Assembly (NCBI GenBank): GCA_011051615.1
Contig: DRKU01000063.1
Location: 1-32,267 of the forward strand
DNA: 32,267 nt
Direction of reading: 5' to 3'
Source: Gammaproteobacteria bacterium
GTDB taxonomy: Bacteria > Pseudomonadota > Gammaproteobacteria > CAMYNG01
The position numbers were made by a program, and so were the translations under genes. The notes beneath the pieces are model-generated. The model was not told the origin of the DNA. It did no database searches and worked only from the letters and a program-made list of their open reading frames with translations. Shown piece by piece: positions 9,426 through 18,976 of the stretch (the first letter of the stretch is position 1; each line of letters starts with the position of its first letter).

Positions 9426-10679
9426 CTATTCCTCCAGCAGGCCCCCCAGCGCCATGATCACCTCGGGCCCGTCCCAGGCCAGGCCACCGAACAGCGCGTA
9501 GCGAATTTGGCCTTTTTTATCAATCACATAACTGGTGGGAAAGGCCACCACGCGCCAGCGGCGCAGGGCCGCGCCGTCGGTATCGAGGAGTATGGGGAAC
9601 GTCACTCGCACGCGGGTGGCAAGGAATTGCCGGATGGTGGCGGGCGTCTCGGCCATGTTGACCGCAAGGATGCGAAACGGTCGTCCCTGAAAATGCGTCT
9701 GCAGCCGTTCCATGGAGGGCATCTCGTGGACGCAGGGGGGACACCAGGTGGCCCAGAAATTCACCAGCACCACTTCGCCCCGCAGATCGGCCAGGCGCTG
9801 CTGGCCCCCCTCCAGGCGCGGCAGAACCAGGGGTGGTGCCGGCCGTGGTGCGACGGGTGCCAGTCGGGCGGCCTTTTTCAGGCGCCCGGTGGCGGGACGT
9901 AGCGCGGTGCCGGCCGCGGGTCCTGCCGGTGGGCGTTGCCATGCCAGCAGGCGCAGGGCGGTGTCAATGTGCCCCGGCAGGGCGGCCGCCTGTGCCTGTT
10001 CGGCCGCGGTGGCATCGGGGCGGAAATGGAAACGATCACGCACACCGGGCAGGAGCCGCAGCCAGGCCCCGCCCCCACCCTCTACGAGCCTGGATTGCAG
10101 GCCCTCGAGCTGCCAGCGCCAGGGCGACAGCTCCGGTTGCAGCACGAACAGCGGCAGGTTACTGGCGCGCGCGATGGGCAGGTAACGTGGAAGCTGGCCG
10201 GCGTCGGGGGTTTCCAGGTACAGGTTGGGCGAGAGCAGCACCGCGCCCCGCAACCGCGGATGGCTGCCGTGGGCCTGTTGCCAGGCGCGCACGCCGCGCA
10301 ACAGCGGGATGGCGCCGCGGCCCTGGGCGATGAGAAAGACCTGTTTGTTTGTCTCCGTCAGTGCCCGCTGCACGATCGCCGCTACTGCGGCGTCGGGGAT
10401 CTGTTCGAGGCTGCTGGCCTGCACCGGCAGGAAAAAACTGTCGAGGAGTTCCGCCAGCCACACCTCGGTGCCGGTGTTCGCCAGTTGCATGGCGAGACCG
10501 GTGACACTGGCCGGCAGTCCGTGTTCCGAAGGCAGCCAGATGAGCAGGCGTTCACCCTCGGCGGGGAAGCGCCGCAGGCTAAGCTCGGTACCCTCGTCCA
10601 GGGGGATCAGCAGTGGAGATTCGGCACTGGCGCGAGTGGGCCACGCGAGCGCAGCACACAGAAACAGGACGGTGAACAG
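9426..10679 (-). CDS. Fusion protein: signal peptide + degenerate alpha/beta-hydrolase-like (DUF3530-like) domain + TlpA/thioredoxin-like disulfide reductase domain
   Basis: ...LVNFWATWCPPCVHEMPSMERLQ (TlpA, WCPPC). The N-terminal domain has VFLIAQGRGAIPLLRG and LLSPNLYLETPD. Start is uncertain: no in-frame ATG/GTG/TTG near the signal peptide. 10679 (CTG) is a guess. Confidence 0.75.
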   Translation of the reverse strand: MFTVLFLCAALAWPTRASAESPLLIPLDEGTELSLRRFPAEGERLLIWLPSEHGLPASVTGLAMQLANTGTEVWLAELLDSFFLPVQASSLEQIPDAAVAAIVQRALTETNKQVFLIAQGRGAIPLLRGVRAWQQAHGSHPRLRGAVLLSPNLYLETPDAGQLPRYLPIARASNLPLFVLQPELSPWRWQLEGLQSRLVEGGGGAWLRLLPGVRDRFHFRPDATAAEQAQAAALPGHIDTALRLLAWQRPPAGPAAGTALRPATGRLKKAARLAPVAPRPAPPLVLPRLEGGQQRLADLRGEVVLVNFWATWCPPCVHEMPSMERLQTHFQGRPFRILAVNMAETPATIRQFLATRVRVTFPILLDTDGAALRRWRVVAFPTSYVIDKKGQIRYALFGGLAWDGPEVIMALGGLLEE

Positions 10680-10701
10680 CGTGTAGAGGGCGGTGCGGGG
10701 A

Positions 10702-12348
10702 TCAGTCGTCGTCGCCGGAGTGGCGAACCACCACGCGGTTACGCCCGGCTTCCTTGGCGGCGTACAGGGCCCTGTCGGCGGCGGTGTGGACCTTCTGCAT
10801 GTCGGCGAAGTCCGGGTACTGGGCAATGCCGGCGCTGAAGGTAACCTGAAATTCACTGCCCGTATCATCGCGATGGCGAAGTTGCGCAAAGTCCTCGCGA
10901 ACCCTGTCCAGCAGACGCACCGCATCCTCGATGGCGGTGTCGGGCAGAATGATGGCAAATTCTTCACCACCGTAGCGGCCGATGATATCGCTGCGGCGCA
11001 GGCGGCGTGACAGCAACCTGGCGAGATTCTTGATGACGCGGTCACCGGTGGCATGCCCATGGGTATCATTGACGGTCTTGAAGTGATCGATGTCGAGCAT
11101 GATATAGGAAAAGAACGAGTCCTGGCGATCTGCACGTACTGCTTCACCCTGCAGGCGTTCCTTGAAGGTGGTGTGGTTGAGCAGGCCGGTGAGACCGTCA
11201 TGGGCCAGCAGGGCGCTCAGGCCCCGGTAGCGCTGGATACGGTTGGCGATCCTGGCGATGAGCTTGTGCGGGGCAATGGGTTTGGTAAGAAAATCGTCGG
11301 CCCCTTCGCTCAGCGCCATGACCTGCTTGTGGATATCGGTTTCGGCAGAGAGGTAGACGATGGGTATGCCGAGGAATTCCTCGTGCTGGCGGATCACGCG
11401 CGCCAGTTCGAGGCCGGTACACTTGGGCATGTAGAGATCGGTGAGTACCAGCTCGGGACTGAAGTCGCGCATGTTGTCGAGGATGTCGTCGAGCCGCGAG
11501 ACGGGAAACACGTGCATACCGCGCTGCTCGAGGGTAAAGCAGATGAAGTTCCGCGTGTCGGGATCATCATCGACCACCATGACACGATAGGGTTCGCGGT
11601 GTGTTGGCGTGGCAAGGCGATCGATGGTGTCCACCATGCAGGCGATATTTACCGGCTTGGTAACCCAGGCACAGGCATTGGCGCGGGCTGCCTCGAGGCG
11701 CAGGGCAAGGGTGTCCTCTCCGCTCAGTACGATGACGCAGGTCTCGCCAAGGCTGGCCTCGTTGATGTCATCCATCAATATCGCCAGGTTGCCGGCCGCT
11801 GGCGCGTCGCGATCCAGAACCACGATGGCGGGGGCCTGGCGTGCCACGGCGTCGTGCAGGGCGGTGGTATCGGTGAAGCGGGTAACATGGTACTGGAACT
11901 GACCCAGTTGTGTGCCCAGCTCGTGATGTAGCGGACTGTCGTCACCGAAGAGATACACGCGTACCTCGCGAGCAGGGGGCGTCGGTGCGGGTGCCTCGTC
12001 TGCGACAGGAGGGGGCGAGTGGGCGCCGGCCCGCGTCAGGGTGCGCAGCAGATCGCCAGCCTGGCGGATTTCCTTCTCGCCGGGCAGGGTGTTTTCCTCC
12101 AACAGCGGACGCAACAGTTGTTCCAGCTCGCGCGCGGCGCAGGTGATGTCGGGAAAACCGAACGTGCTTCCCGAACCGGCCAGCACATGGCATTGCTGGA
12201 TGAACTCCCGCAGCGGAGCCACGTTGCCACTGCTGGTGAAGTCCGCCCAGAGCTGCTCCAGCCGGGAGAATTTTTCCGGTAATTCATTGGCATACTGCTC
12301 GCTCAGGGCGCGCAGCTTGTCGGCGAACTGTCGTGGGTTGGCGGACAT
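10702..12348 (-). CDS. Response-regulator diguanylate cyclase: Hpt-like domain, degenerate REC, REC, GGDEF
   Basis: HVLAGSGSTFGFPD (Hpt-like); VMVVDDDPDTRNF...LVLTDLYMP...PIVYLSAE...FLTKPI (REC); GRYGGEEFAIILPD (GGEEF). Confidence 0.92.
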   Translation of the reverse strand: MSANPRQFADKLRALSEQYANELPEKFSRLEQLWADFTSSGNVAPLREFIQQCHVLAGSGSTFGFPDITCAARELEQLLRPLLEENTLPGEKEIRQAGDLLRTLTRAGAHSPPPVADEAPAPTPPAREVRVYLFGDDSPLHHELGTQLGQFQYHVTRFTDTTALHDAVARQAPAIVVLDRDAPAAGNLAILMDDINEASLGETCVIVLSGEDTLALRLEAARANACAWVTKPVNIACMVDTIDRLATPTHREPYRVMVVDDDPDTRNFICFTLEQRGMHVFPVSRLDDILDNMRDFSPELVLTDLYMPKCTGLELARVIRQHEEFLGIPIVYLSAETDIHKQVMALSEGADDFLTKPIAPHKLIARIANRIQRYRGLSALLAHDGLTGLLNHTTFKERLQGEAVRADRQDSFFSYIMLDIDHFKTVNDTHGHATGDRVIKNLARLLSRRLRRSDIIGRYGGEEFAIILPDTAIEDAVRLLDRVREDFAQLRHRDDTGSEFQVTFSAGIAQYPDFADMQKVHTAADRALYAAKEAGRNRVVVRHSGDDD

Positions 12349-12489
12349 GTGAGCTCGTTATTATGGGACCCACGGGCCCCTGTTCTGAGTCGGTTAAAGA
12401 CATATCGGCACGCGATGGCGTGGTTTTAGTGTCAGTGTGTCATTCCGTGACGCCGGACGCGTTCTATCCCTTCTGATACCATAGCACCT

Positions 12490-14655
12490 ATGGACGTGTC
12501 ACATATTCTCGATCCGCTCAACGACGCCCAGCGTGAGGCGGTGTGTGCGCCAGCGGGTCATACCCTGGTGCTGGCCGGCGCCGGTAGCGGCAAGACCCGC
12601 GTACTGGTGCACCGCATCGCCTGGTTGCTCGAGGCCGAGGGTGTCTCGCCGTGGGGCGTGCTGGCGGTGACTTTCACCAACAAGGCCGCCGGTGAAATGC
12701 GTGGCCGCATCGAACAGCTGCTGGGGCGCCCGGCGGGTGCCCTGTGGGTGGGTACCTTCCACGGCATCGCCCATCGCCTGTTGCGCGCCCACTGGAAAGA
12801 AGCCGAGCTGCCGAAGGATTTCCAGATCCTCGACAGTGAAGATCAGCAGCGCGCCGTCAGGCGTGTGATCCGTGAACTGGGACTGGATGAAAACCGCTGG
12901 GCGCCGCGCGAGGCGCAGTGGTACATCAACGCACGCAAGGACGAGGGCAAGCGGCCGAGCCACCTGCAGGCGGCGGGCGATCCGTGGCTAAAGCAGATGA
13001 TCGCCATCTATGAACACTACGAGGCCTTCTGCCGGCGCTCCGGCCTGGTGGATTTCGCTGAGCTTCTGCTGCGTGCCCACGAGCTGTGGTTGCAAAAGCC
13101 GGACCTGCTGGCCGTTTATCAGCGCCGCTTCGGGCACATCCTCATCGACGAGTTTCAGGACACCAATACCATCCAGTACGCCTGGATCCGGCTGCTGGCG
13201 GGAGATAGTGGCCGTATCTTTGCCGTCGGCGATGATGACCAGTCCATCTACGGCTGGCGCGGTGCGCGCGTGGAACACATCCAGCAGTTTCAACGGCACT
13301 TTCCTGACACCAGCGTGTTTCGCCTGGAACAGAACTACCGCTCCAGCGGCAACATTCTCACCGCCGCCAATACCCTGATCGCCAATAATGCCGAGCGTCT
13401 GGGCAAGAACCTGTGGACCGAAGATGGCGCGGGTGCACCGGTGCGGATCTACAACGCCTTCAACGAGATCGACGAGGCCCACTACGTGGTGGACAGTATC
13501 CGCAGCCACGTGGATGGCGGCGGGCGCTACGACGACAACGCCATCCTGTATCGCTCCAACGCCCAGTCACGCATCTTCGAAGAAGTGCTCATCCAGCAGG
13601 GGATCCCCTATCGTGTCTATGGGGGCCTGCGATTCTTCGAGCGCCAGGAGATCAAGGATGCGCTGGCCTACCTGCGCCTGGCCAGCAACCCCCTCGACGA
13701 TGCCTCCTGCGAGCGCATCATCAACCAGCCGCCGCGCGGCATCGGCCAGCGTACCCTGGCCGAGGTGCGTGAACAGGCGCGCAGCGGCGGCATGTCCCTG
13801 TGGCAGGGCCTGCACCACGTGCTCGAGCACCGTACGCTCAATGCGCGTGCACTCAATGCCCTGCAGTCCTTCGTCGATCTCATGGAGCGCCTGCGCAGTG
13901 ATATCGCTGGTCTGGCCCTGGCCGAACAGGTGGAGCAGATGCTGCACCTCAGCCGCCTGCGCGAACACTATCAGAAGGAAAAGGGCGAAAAGGGCCGTGC
14001 GCGGTTGGAGAACCTCGACGAACTGGTCAGTGCCGCACAGGTCTTCGTCAACGACGAAGTGGAAGACGGTGAAGTACAGATGGACGAACTGGCGGCCTTC
14101 CTCTCCCATGCAGCACTGGAAGCCGGCGAGGGACAGGCGGCCGAGTGGGACGACTATGTGCAGTTGATGACGCTGCACTCTGCCAAGGGTCTGGAGTTCA
14201 AACAGGTCTTCGTCTGCGGCATGGAAGAAGGCCTGTTTCCCCACAAGCTGTCCATCGACGAGCCCGGCCGTCTCGAAGAGGAACGCCGACTGTGCTACGT
14301 GGGCATGACGCGTGCGCGTGAACAACTAACCCTGAGTCATGCCGAGAAACGCCGTCTCTATGGTGAAGAGACCTGGACGCGGCCATCCCGTTTCCTGGCC
14401 GAGCTGCCGAGCGAATGTATCGAACAGGTACGCATGAACGGCAGCGTCACGCCGTCCGCGGCGGAACCGGTTGCGGAGCAGGTGGACGATGATGCGGCCA
14501 TGCAACTCGGCCAGCGGGTCATTCACGACAAGTTTGGTGCGGGCGTGGTGCTCAACTACGAAGGCGGTGGTCGTCACGCACGCGTGCAGGTCAATTTCGA
14601 GAATGTGGGCACCAAGTGGCTGGTACTGGAGTATGCGCGCCTGCAACGGGCGTAA
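12490..14655 (+). CDS. uvrD: UvrD/Rep family DNA helicase II
   Basis: AGAGSGKTRVLVHRIAWL (Walker A), VTFTNKAAGEM, LIDEFQDTN, VGDDDQSIYGWRGA, TLHSAKGLEF, VGMTRAREQLTLSHAEKR. Confidence 0.95.
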   Translation: MDVSHILDPLNDAQREAVCAPAGHTLVLAGAGSGKTRVLVHRIAWLLEAEGVSPWGVLAVTFTNKAAGEMRGRIEQLLGRPAGALWVGTFHGIAHRLLRAHWKEAELPKDFQILDSEDQQRAVRRVIRELGLDENRWAPREAQWYINARKDEGKRPSHLQAAGDPWLKQMIAIYEHYEAFCRRSGLVDFAELLLRAHELWLQKPDLLAVYQRRFGHILIDEFQDTNTIQYAWIRLLAGDSGRIFAVGDDDQSIYGWRGARVEHIQQFQRHFPDTSVFRLEQNYRSSGNILTAANTLIANNAERLGKNLWTEDGAGAPVRIYNAFNEIDEAHYVVDSIRSHVDGGGRYDDNAILYRSNAQSRIFEEVLIQQGIPYRVYGGLRFFERQEIKDALAYLRLASNPLDDASCERIINQPPRGIGQRTLAEVREQARSGGMSLWQGLHHVLEHRTLNARALNALQSFVDLMERLRSDIAGLALAEQVEQMLHLSRLREHYQKEKGEKGRARLENLDELVSAAQVFVNDEVEDGEVQMDELAAFLSHAALEAGEGQAAEWDDYVQLMTLHSAKGLEFKQVFVCGMEEGLFPHKLSIDEPGRLEEERRLCYVGMTRAREQLTLSHAEKRRLYGEETWTRPSRFLAELPSECIEQVRMNGSVTPSAAEPVAEQVDDDAAMQLGQRVIHDKFGAGVVLNYEGGGRHARVQVNFENVGTKWLVLEYARLQRA

Positions 14656-14693
14656 CCGGGAGCGAAGACGGCGCCAGTTATTCGACACTGTTT

Positions 14694-17615
14694 TTAGCTG
14701 CGCAGGACCACCACGCGCTCTTCATGGTCTGAATCTTCGCCGGGGATGTGATTGTCCGGGTGACCGATGAAATGCCCCTGGGCAAAATCCACGTCAAATT
14801 CCTGCAGGATGGTCATGGTGGCCTCGTCCTCGACGAACTCGGCGACGGTCTTCTTGTCCAGCGCATGGGCGACGTTGGCCATGGATTGCACCATGGCCTG
14901 GTCCACCTGGCCCTGGGTGAGGCCCTGCACGAAGGAACCGTCGATCTTGAGCATGTCCACCGGCAGGTGCTTGAGGTAGGCAAAGGAGCAGAAGCCGGAG
15001 CCGAAGTCATCCAGCGCGAAACGGCAACCCAGGTCACGCAGGCTGTGGATGAAGGCGGCCGCACCACGCAGGTTGGCGATGGCGGCAGTCTCCGTGAGTT
15101 CGAAGGTGATGGCCTCGGCGGGTACGGCGTTGTCGCGTAACTCGTTCCTGACCAGTTCCACCAGGCTTTGATCTTCCACCGCGCAACCCGACAGGTTGAT
15201 GGCAAAGCGCGTCGTCAGTCCCTGGGCGTGCAGGCGGCCGAGACGACGAATGGCATGACGAATGGTCCAGCGATCGACATTGTGGATCAGGCCGAAGCGC
15301 TCGGCTGCGGGCATGAAACCACCGGGCAGAATGAACTGGTTGTCGGCGGTACGGATGCGCAGCAGGGTCTCGTAGTCGTTCACGCTGCCGTCGTGCATGG
15401 ACATGATGGGCTGGAACATGAGCACGAAGTGATCGTTCTCATAGGCGTCGCGCACACGTGCTGCCCAGCCCATGTCCTCGGCGAGATCGGCCTTGTGGGG
15501 ATCGGTCTCGGCATAGAGGTGTACGCGGTTGCGGCCCTGCGACTTGGCGAGGTTACAGGCGAGGTCGGCGTGGGCCAGGACATCGTCCGCGGTCTCGGCG
15601 CGGTTATCGATGAGCGAGACGCCGATGGAACAGGTAATACTGAAAGACTGCTTGTCGTAGAAAAAGGAAAAGCGCTCGAACAGGTCACGGAGATTTTCAG
15701 CAGCCGCCATGGCCTGTGGCCCGTTGACGTTGTACAGCAGCACGGTGAACTCGTCACCACCGAAGCGTGCCAGCAGATCGCCATCACGGGTGTGTTTGCG
15801 TAACAGCGTGGTGCATTCATTGAGCAGTTGATCGCCGGCGGCATGCCCGAGTGTATCGTTGATGTACTTGAACTGATCGAGGTCGAGGTAGAACAGTGCG
15901 CAGGTGGCGCCGCTACGTGCGACACGCGCGATGACGCGGTTGAGCTCCTGGTGAAAATACTTGCGGTTGTAGAGCCCGGTCAGCGTATCGTGTTCGGCCT
16001 GGTAGGTAAGTTCCTGTTCATAGGCCTTCTGCTCGGTGATATCACGCGCCGTACCGGTGATGTAGCTGACGTGCCCCTGCTCATCGAAGATGGGTCGGGC
16101 ATTGAAGCTGAGGTGGTGCTGCGCACCGTGACGGTCCTGGTGCACGGTCTCGTAGTGCACCAGCTCCTTGCCTGCCAGCAGGCTGGCGAGGGCCTCATCA
16201 TCGCGGCCACCGTGGCCCGGGGCCTGGAACTCGGTGAAGTGGCGGCCCAGCATGTCCGCCGGTGGCAGGTGATAGATGGCCATGGCGGCCTGGTTGAGGT
16301 AGGTCCAGCGACCCTGCGGGTCCATGCTCCATACCAGGTCGTGGGCGGTCTCCACCAGGTTGCGGTAGCGGGCCTCGGCCTCGACGACCTTGTGTTCGGC
16401 TTCCTTGCGGCGCGTGATGTCGGCGATCAGGCACACGCGGTAGTGGGCCTGCTCCACTTCCATGCTGCTGGTGCGCACCGACAGTACCCGCCTGCTATCA
16501 CGCTGGCGGTAATCGATCTCCAGCTCCTCGCCGGGTGTCAGCTCATCGCGTAGCGGATGGGCCACTTCGGGCAGCAGGCCGGCCAGCGGTCGGCCGTGAA
16601 GTTCCTGCGGCGTGGTGTCGAACAGGCGTGCCGCCGCAGGGTTGGCCAGTTGAATGGCGCCCTCGGCATCCACCACGACGATACCCTCGGCGGCGTTGTC
16701 GACGATGGCGTGCACGGTAGCATCCTGTTCGCCGAGGCGACGGAACAGGCGCGCCAGGGTCTGCATGAGGAAACCGAATTCATCATGGGAACGTGGTCGC
16801 AGGCGTTGCACCAGATCGCTGTGGCTGGAGGCGCCGCTGGTGCTGCTTACCGCGTCGAGCGGCGCCAGTCCCTGGCTCATGCTACGTGCCGCCAGCAGGG
16901 TGACGGTGACACCCAGTGCACCGAGCAGGGTGGCACTGATCAGCAGTTCCAGTGGCAGTTCGGCGGTACGCCACTGGTAGTAGCGCAGCAGCACCGCTTC
17001 GATGAGCAGGGGGATCCAGGCACCAATGATGAGCATCTTGCTACGCATGCTCATGTGTACGCGATCGACGCCGGTATAGCGTGCCAGTTGACCCAGCAGG
17101 CTGAGCGCCGCCAGATAGGCGGGCATGCCACCGAGCGCGGCGACCACCAGGTGCAGGAGAACGAATTGCAACAGGCTCTGGCTTGCACCAGTGGCGGGAC
17201 TGGCCAGCCCCAGCCAGTGTTGCGCGGTGGGCAGCAGCAGTACACCGAGCAGCAGCAGGCCCCAGTAATGACTGCCGAAGGACGCCAGCCGTTCAGCCAG
17301 TTGTTCAGGCAGGAACTTGCTGGGATGGGTAATGATCCAGTCGAATACCGGCCGCAGCAGGTGACGCATGTAGGCGATGCTGGCAGAGACCAGCACGAGG
17401 TAGAGTACGAACAGTGGTAGACCCGCGGTACGCAGGGTATCCATGTCGAGCAGGCCGAAGTAAAGACTGATCGCGCAGGTAACGAGCGGCGTCAGAACAA
17501 AACTGCCACCAACCAGCAGTGTCAAAGGAAAAACGATGCGCCTGAGGCCGTGTTCCATTAATCTCTGGTAGTCCTGCTTCTGCCGTCTGTTGTTATGTTT
17601 TTCCGCCGTGAACAC
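14694..17615 (-). CDS. Membrane-anchored PAS-PAS-GGDEF-EAL c-di-GMP signalling protein (start may be ATG at 17558)
   Basis: Several N-terminal hydrophobic segments, HAMP-like linker, two PAS regions, RFGGDEFTVLLYN, and an EAL domain with YETLLRI, FELTETA, LDDFGSGFCSFAYLKHLPVDMLKIDGSFV and DFAQGHFIGHP. Confidence 0.93.
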   Translation of the reverse strand: MFTAEKHNNRRQKQDYQRLMEHGLRRIVFPLTLLVGGSFVLTPLVTCAISLYFGLLDMDTLRTAGLPLFVLYLVLVSASIAYMRHLLRPVFDWIITHPSKFLPEQLAERLASFGSHYWGLLLLGVLLLPTAQHWLGLASPATGASQSLLQFVLLHLVVAALGGMPAYLAALSLLGQLARYTGVDRVHMSMRSKMLIIGAWIPLLIEAVLLRYYQWRTAELPLELLISATLLGALGVTVTLLAARSMSQGLAPLDAVSSTSGASSHSDLVQRLRPRSHDEFGFLMQTLARLFRRLGEQDATVHAIVDNAAEGIVVVDAEGAIQLANPAAARLFDTTPQELHGRPLAGLLPEVAHPLRDELTPGEELEIDYRQRDSRRVLSVRTSSMEVEQAHYRVCLIADITRRKEAEHKVVEAEARYRNLVETAHDLVWSMDPQGRWTYLNQAAMAIYHLPPADMLGRHFTEFQAPGHGGRDDEALASLLAGKELVHYETVHQDRHGAQHHLSFNARPIFDEQGHVSYITGTARDITEQKAYEQELTYQAEHDTLTGLYNRKYFHQELNRVIARVARSGATCALFYLDLDQFKYINDTLGHAAGDQLLNECTTLLRKHTRDGDLLARFGGDEFTVLLYNVNGPQAMAAAENLRDLFERFSFFYDKQSFSITCSIGVSLIDNRAETADDVLAHADLACNLAKSQGRNRVHLYAETDPHKADLAEDMGWAARVRDAYENDHFVLMFQPIMSMHDGSVNDYETLLRIRTADNQFILPGGFMPAAERFGLIHNVDRWTIRHAIRRLGRLHAQGLTTRFAINLSGCAVEDQSLVELVRNELRDNAVPAEAITFELTETAAIANLRGAAAFIHSLRDLGCRFALDDFGSGFCSFAYLKHLPVDMLKIDGSFVQGLTQGQVDQAMVQSMANVAHALDKKTVAEFVEDEATMTILQEFDVDFAQGHFIGHPDNHIPGEDSDHEERVVVLRS

Positions 17616-17867
17616 GGATCAGGTTGTTTGTTATCATGGCAAAAGCTGTGTGTACATTCCACCAGGCAGAGGCATTTTTGTGGTGTCTTTAACCAATAAT
17701 TACAAACATCCGCTTGCGTGATTTTCTTCACGTCGGCGCATACAAAATGAGCCCATGATATTGATCCCTTTCCCCATTTTATTTTTGCCCGCGGTCGGTG
17801 CGGGCAGCGTGGCGGGGTATCATTGCTCAATAAATAACCAGTTCCAGACAGGACAGCGAGGAAAACC

Positions 17868-18935
17868 ATGAAGCGCAGAGAGTTTATCAAGCAGGCCGGT
17901 GCCGCCGGCTCACTGCTGGTGGCGCCGGCCATTGCCATGGCGGGCAAGACGATTCGGTGGAAAATGGTCACCACCTGGCCGAAGAATTTTCCGGGGCTGG
18001 GTACCGGCGCCAACAAGCTCGCCGCCCTGATAGGGGAAATGAGTGGTGGGCGCATGAAGGTCAAGGTCTATGGTGCCAAGGAACTGGTACCGGCCTTTGA
18101 AGTTTTCGATGCGGTGTCGCGCGGTACGGCGGAGATGGGACACGGGGCGGCCTACTACTGGAAGGGCAAGAGCGAAGCAGCACAGTTTTTTGCCGCCGTA
18201 CCGTTCGGGCTCAATGCCCAGGAGATGAACGGCTGGCTCTACCACGGCGGTGGCATGGCGTTGTGGACGAAACTTTATGAGCGTTTCAACCTGGTACCGG
18301 CAGCGGCGGGGAATACCGGTGTGCAGATGGGTGGCTGGTTCAACAAGGAGATCAAATCACTGGCCGATCTGCGTGGTCTCAAGATGCGCATTCCCGGCCT
18401 GGGTGGTGAAGTGCTCAAGCGTGCCGGAGGTACGCCCGTGTCTCTGCCCGGCAGTGAGCTCTATACCTCCCTGCAGTCGGGTAACATCGATGCCACCGAG
18501 TGGGTCGGGCCCTACAACGATCTCGCCTTCGGGCTCTACAAGGTGGCGAAGTACTATTACTACCCGGGATGGCATGAGCCCGGCACGACGCTGGAGGCGC
18601 TTATCAACAAGCAGGCCTTCGAGGCCCTGCCCGCTGATCTGCAATCCATCGTCCTCAATGCCTGCAAGGTGGTCAACCAGGATATGCTGGCGGAATACAC
18701 CGCGCGCAACAACGCCGCACTACACACCCTCGTCACCCGACACAAGGTCAAGCTGCGCGCATTTCCTGAAGACGTGCTGAAAAAACTCAAGTCACTGTCT
18801 GACGAAGTGGTGGCCGAAGTGGCGGTGAAGGATGCCGACTCGCGTGCGGTATATGCCTCCTTCCGCAAATTCCGTGACGAGGTACGTGCCTGGCACAATG
18901 TCTCGGAGCTGGCCTACTTTCGGGCCCGTGGCTGA
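17868..18935 (+). CDS. dctP: TRAP transporter substrate-binding protein, DctP family, with Tat-like signal
   Basis: MKRREFIKQAGAAGSLLVAPAIAMAGKTIRWKMVTTWPKNFPGLGTGANKLAALI...GLKMRIPGLGGEVLKRAGGTPVSLPGSELYTSLQSGNIDATEWVGPYND. Confidence 0.93.
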   Translation: MKRREFIKQAGAAGSLLVAPAIAMAGKTIRWKMVTTWPKNFPGLGTGANKLAALIGEMSGGRMKVKVYGAKELVPAFEVFDAVSRGTAEMGHGAAYYWKGKSEAAQFFAAVPFGLNAQEMNGWLYHGGGMALWTKLYERFNLVPAAAGNTGVQMGGWFNKEIKSLADLRGLKMRIPGLGGEVLKRAGGTPVSLPGSELYTSLQSGNIDATEWVGPYNDLAFGLYKVAKYYYYPGWHEPGTTLEALINKQAFEALPADLQSIVLNACKVVNQDMLAEYTARNNAALHTLVTRHKVKLRAFPEDVLKKLKSLSDEVVAEVAVKDADSRAVYASFRKFRDEVRAWHNVSELAYFRARG

Positions 18936-18976
18936 AGTCACCGTAGTAAGCATAACGTACAGGGAGGTCAGGCAGC

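Noticed and set aside
9426-11201. 591-aa minus ORF as one continuous protein
   Set aside because: Its N-terminal ~170 residues (STTPPSRNACRVKQ...) are out-of-frame translation of the GGDEF gene; only the part from the signal peptide onward is credible.
17787-17805. GCCCGC-GGTCGGT-GCGGGC hairpin upstream of dctP as a terminator or riboswitch
   Set aside because: The T-run precedes the stem on the plus strand, and an A-run follows it on the minus strand, so it is not a terminator; too short to support a riboswitch call.
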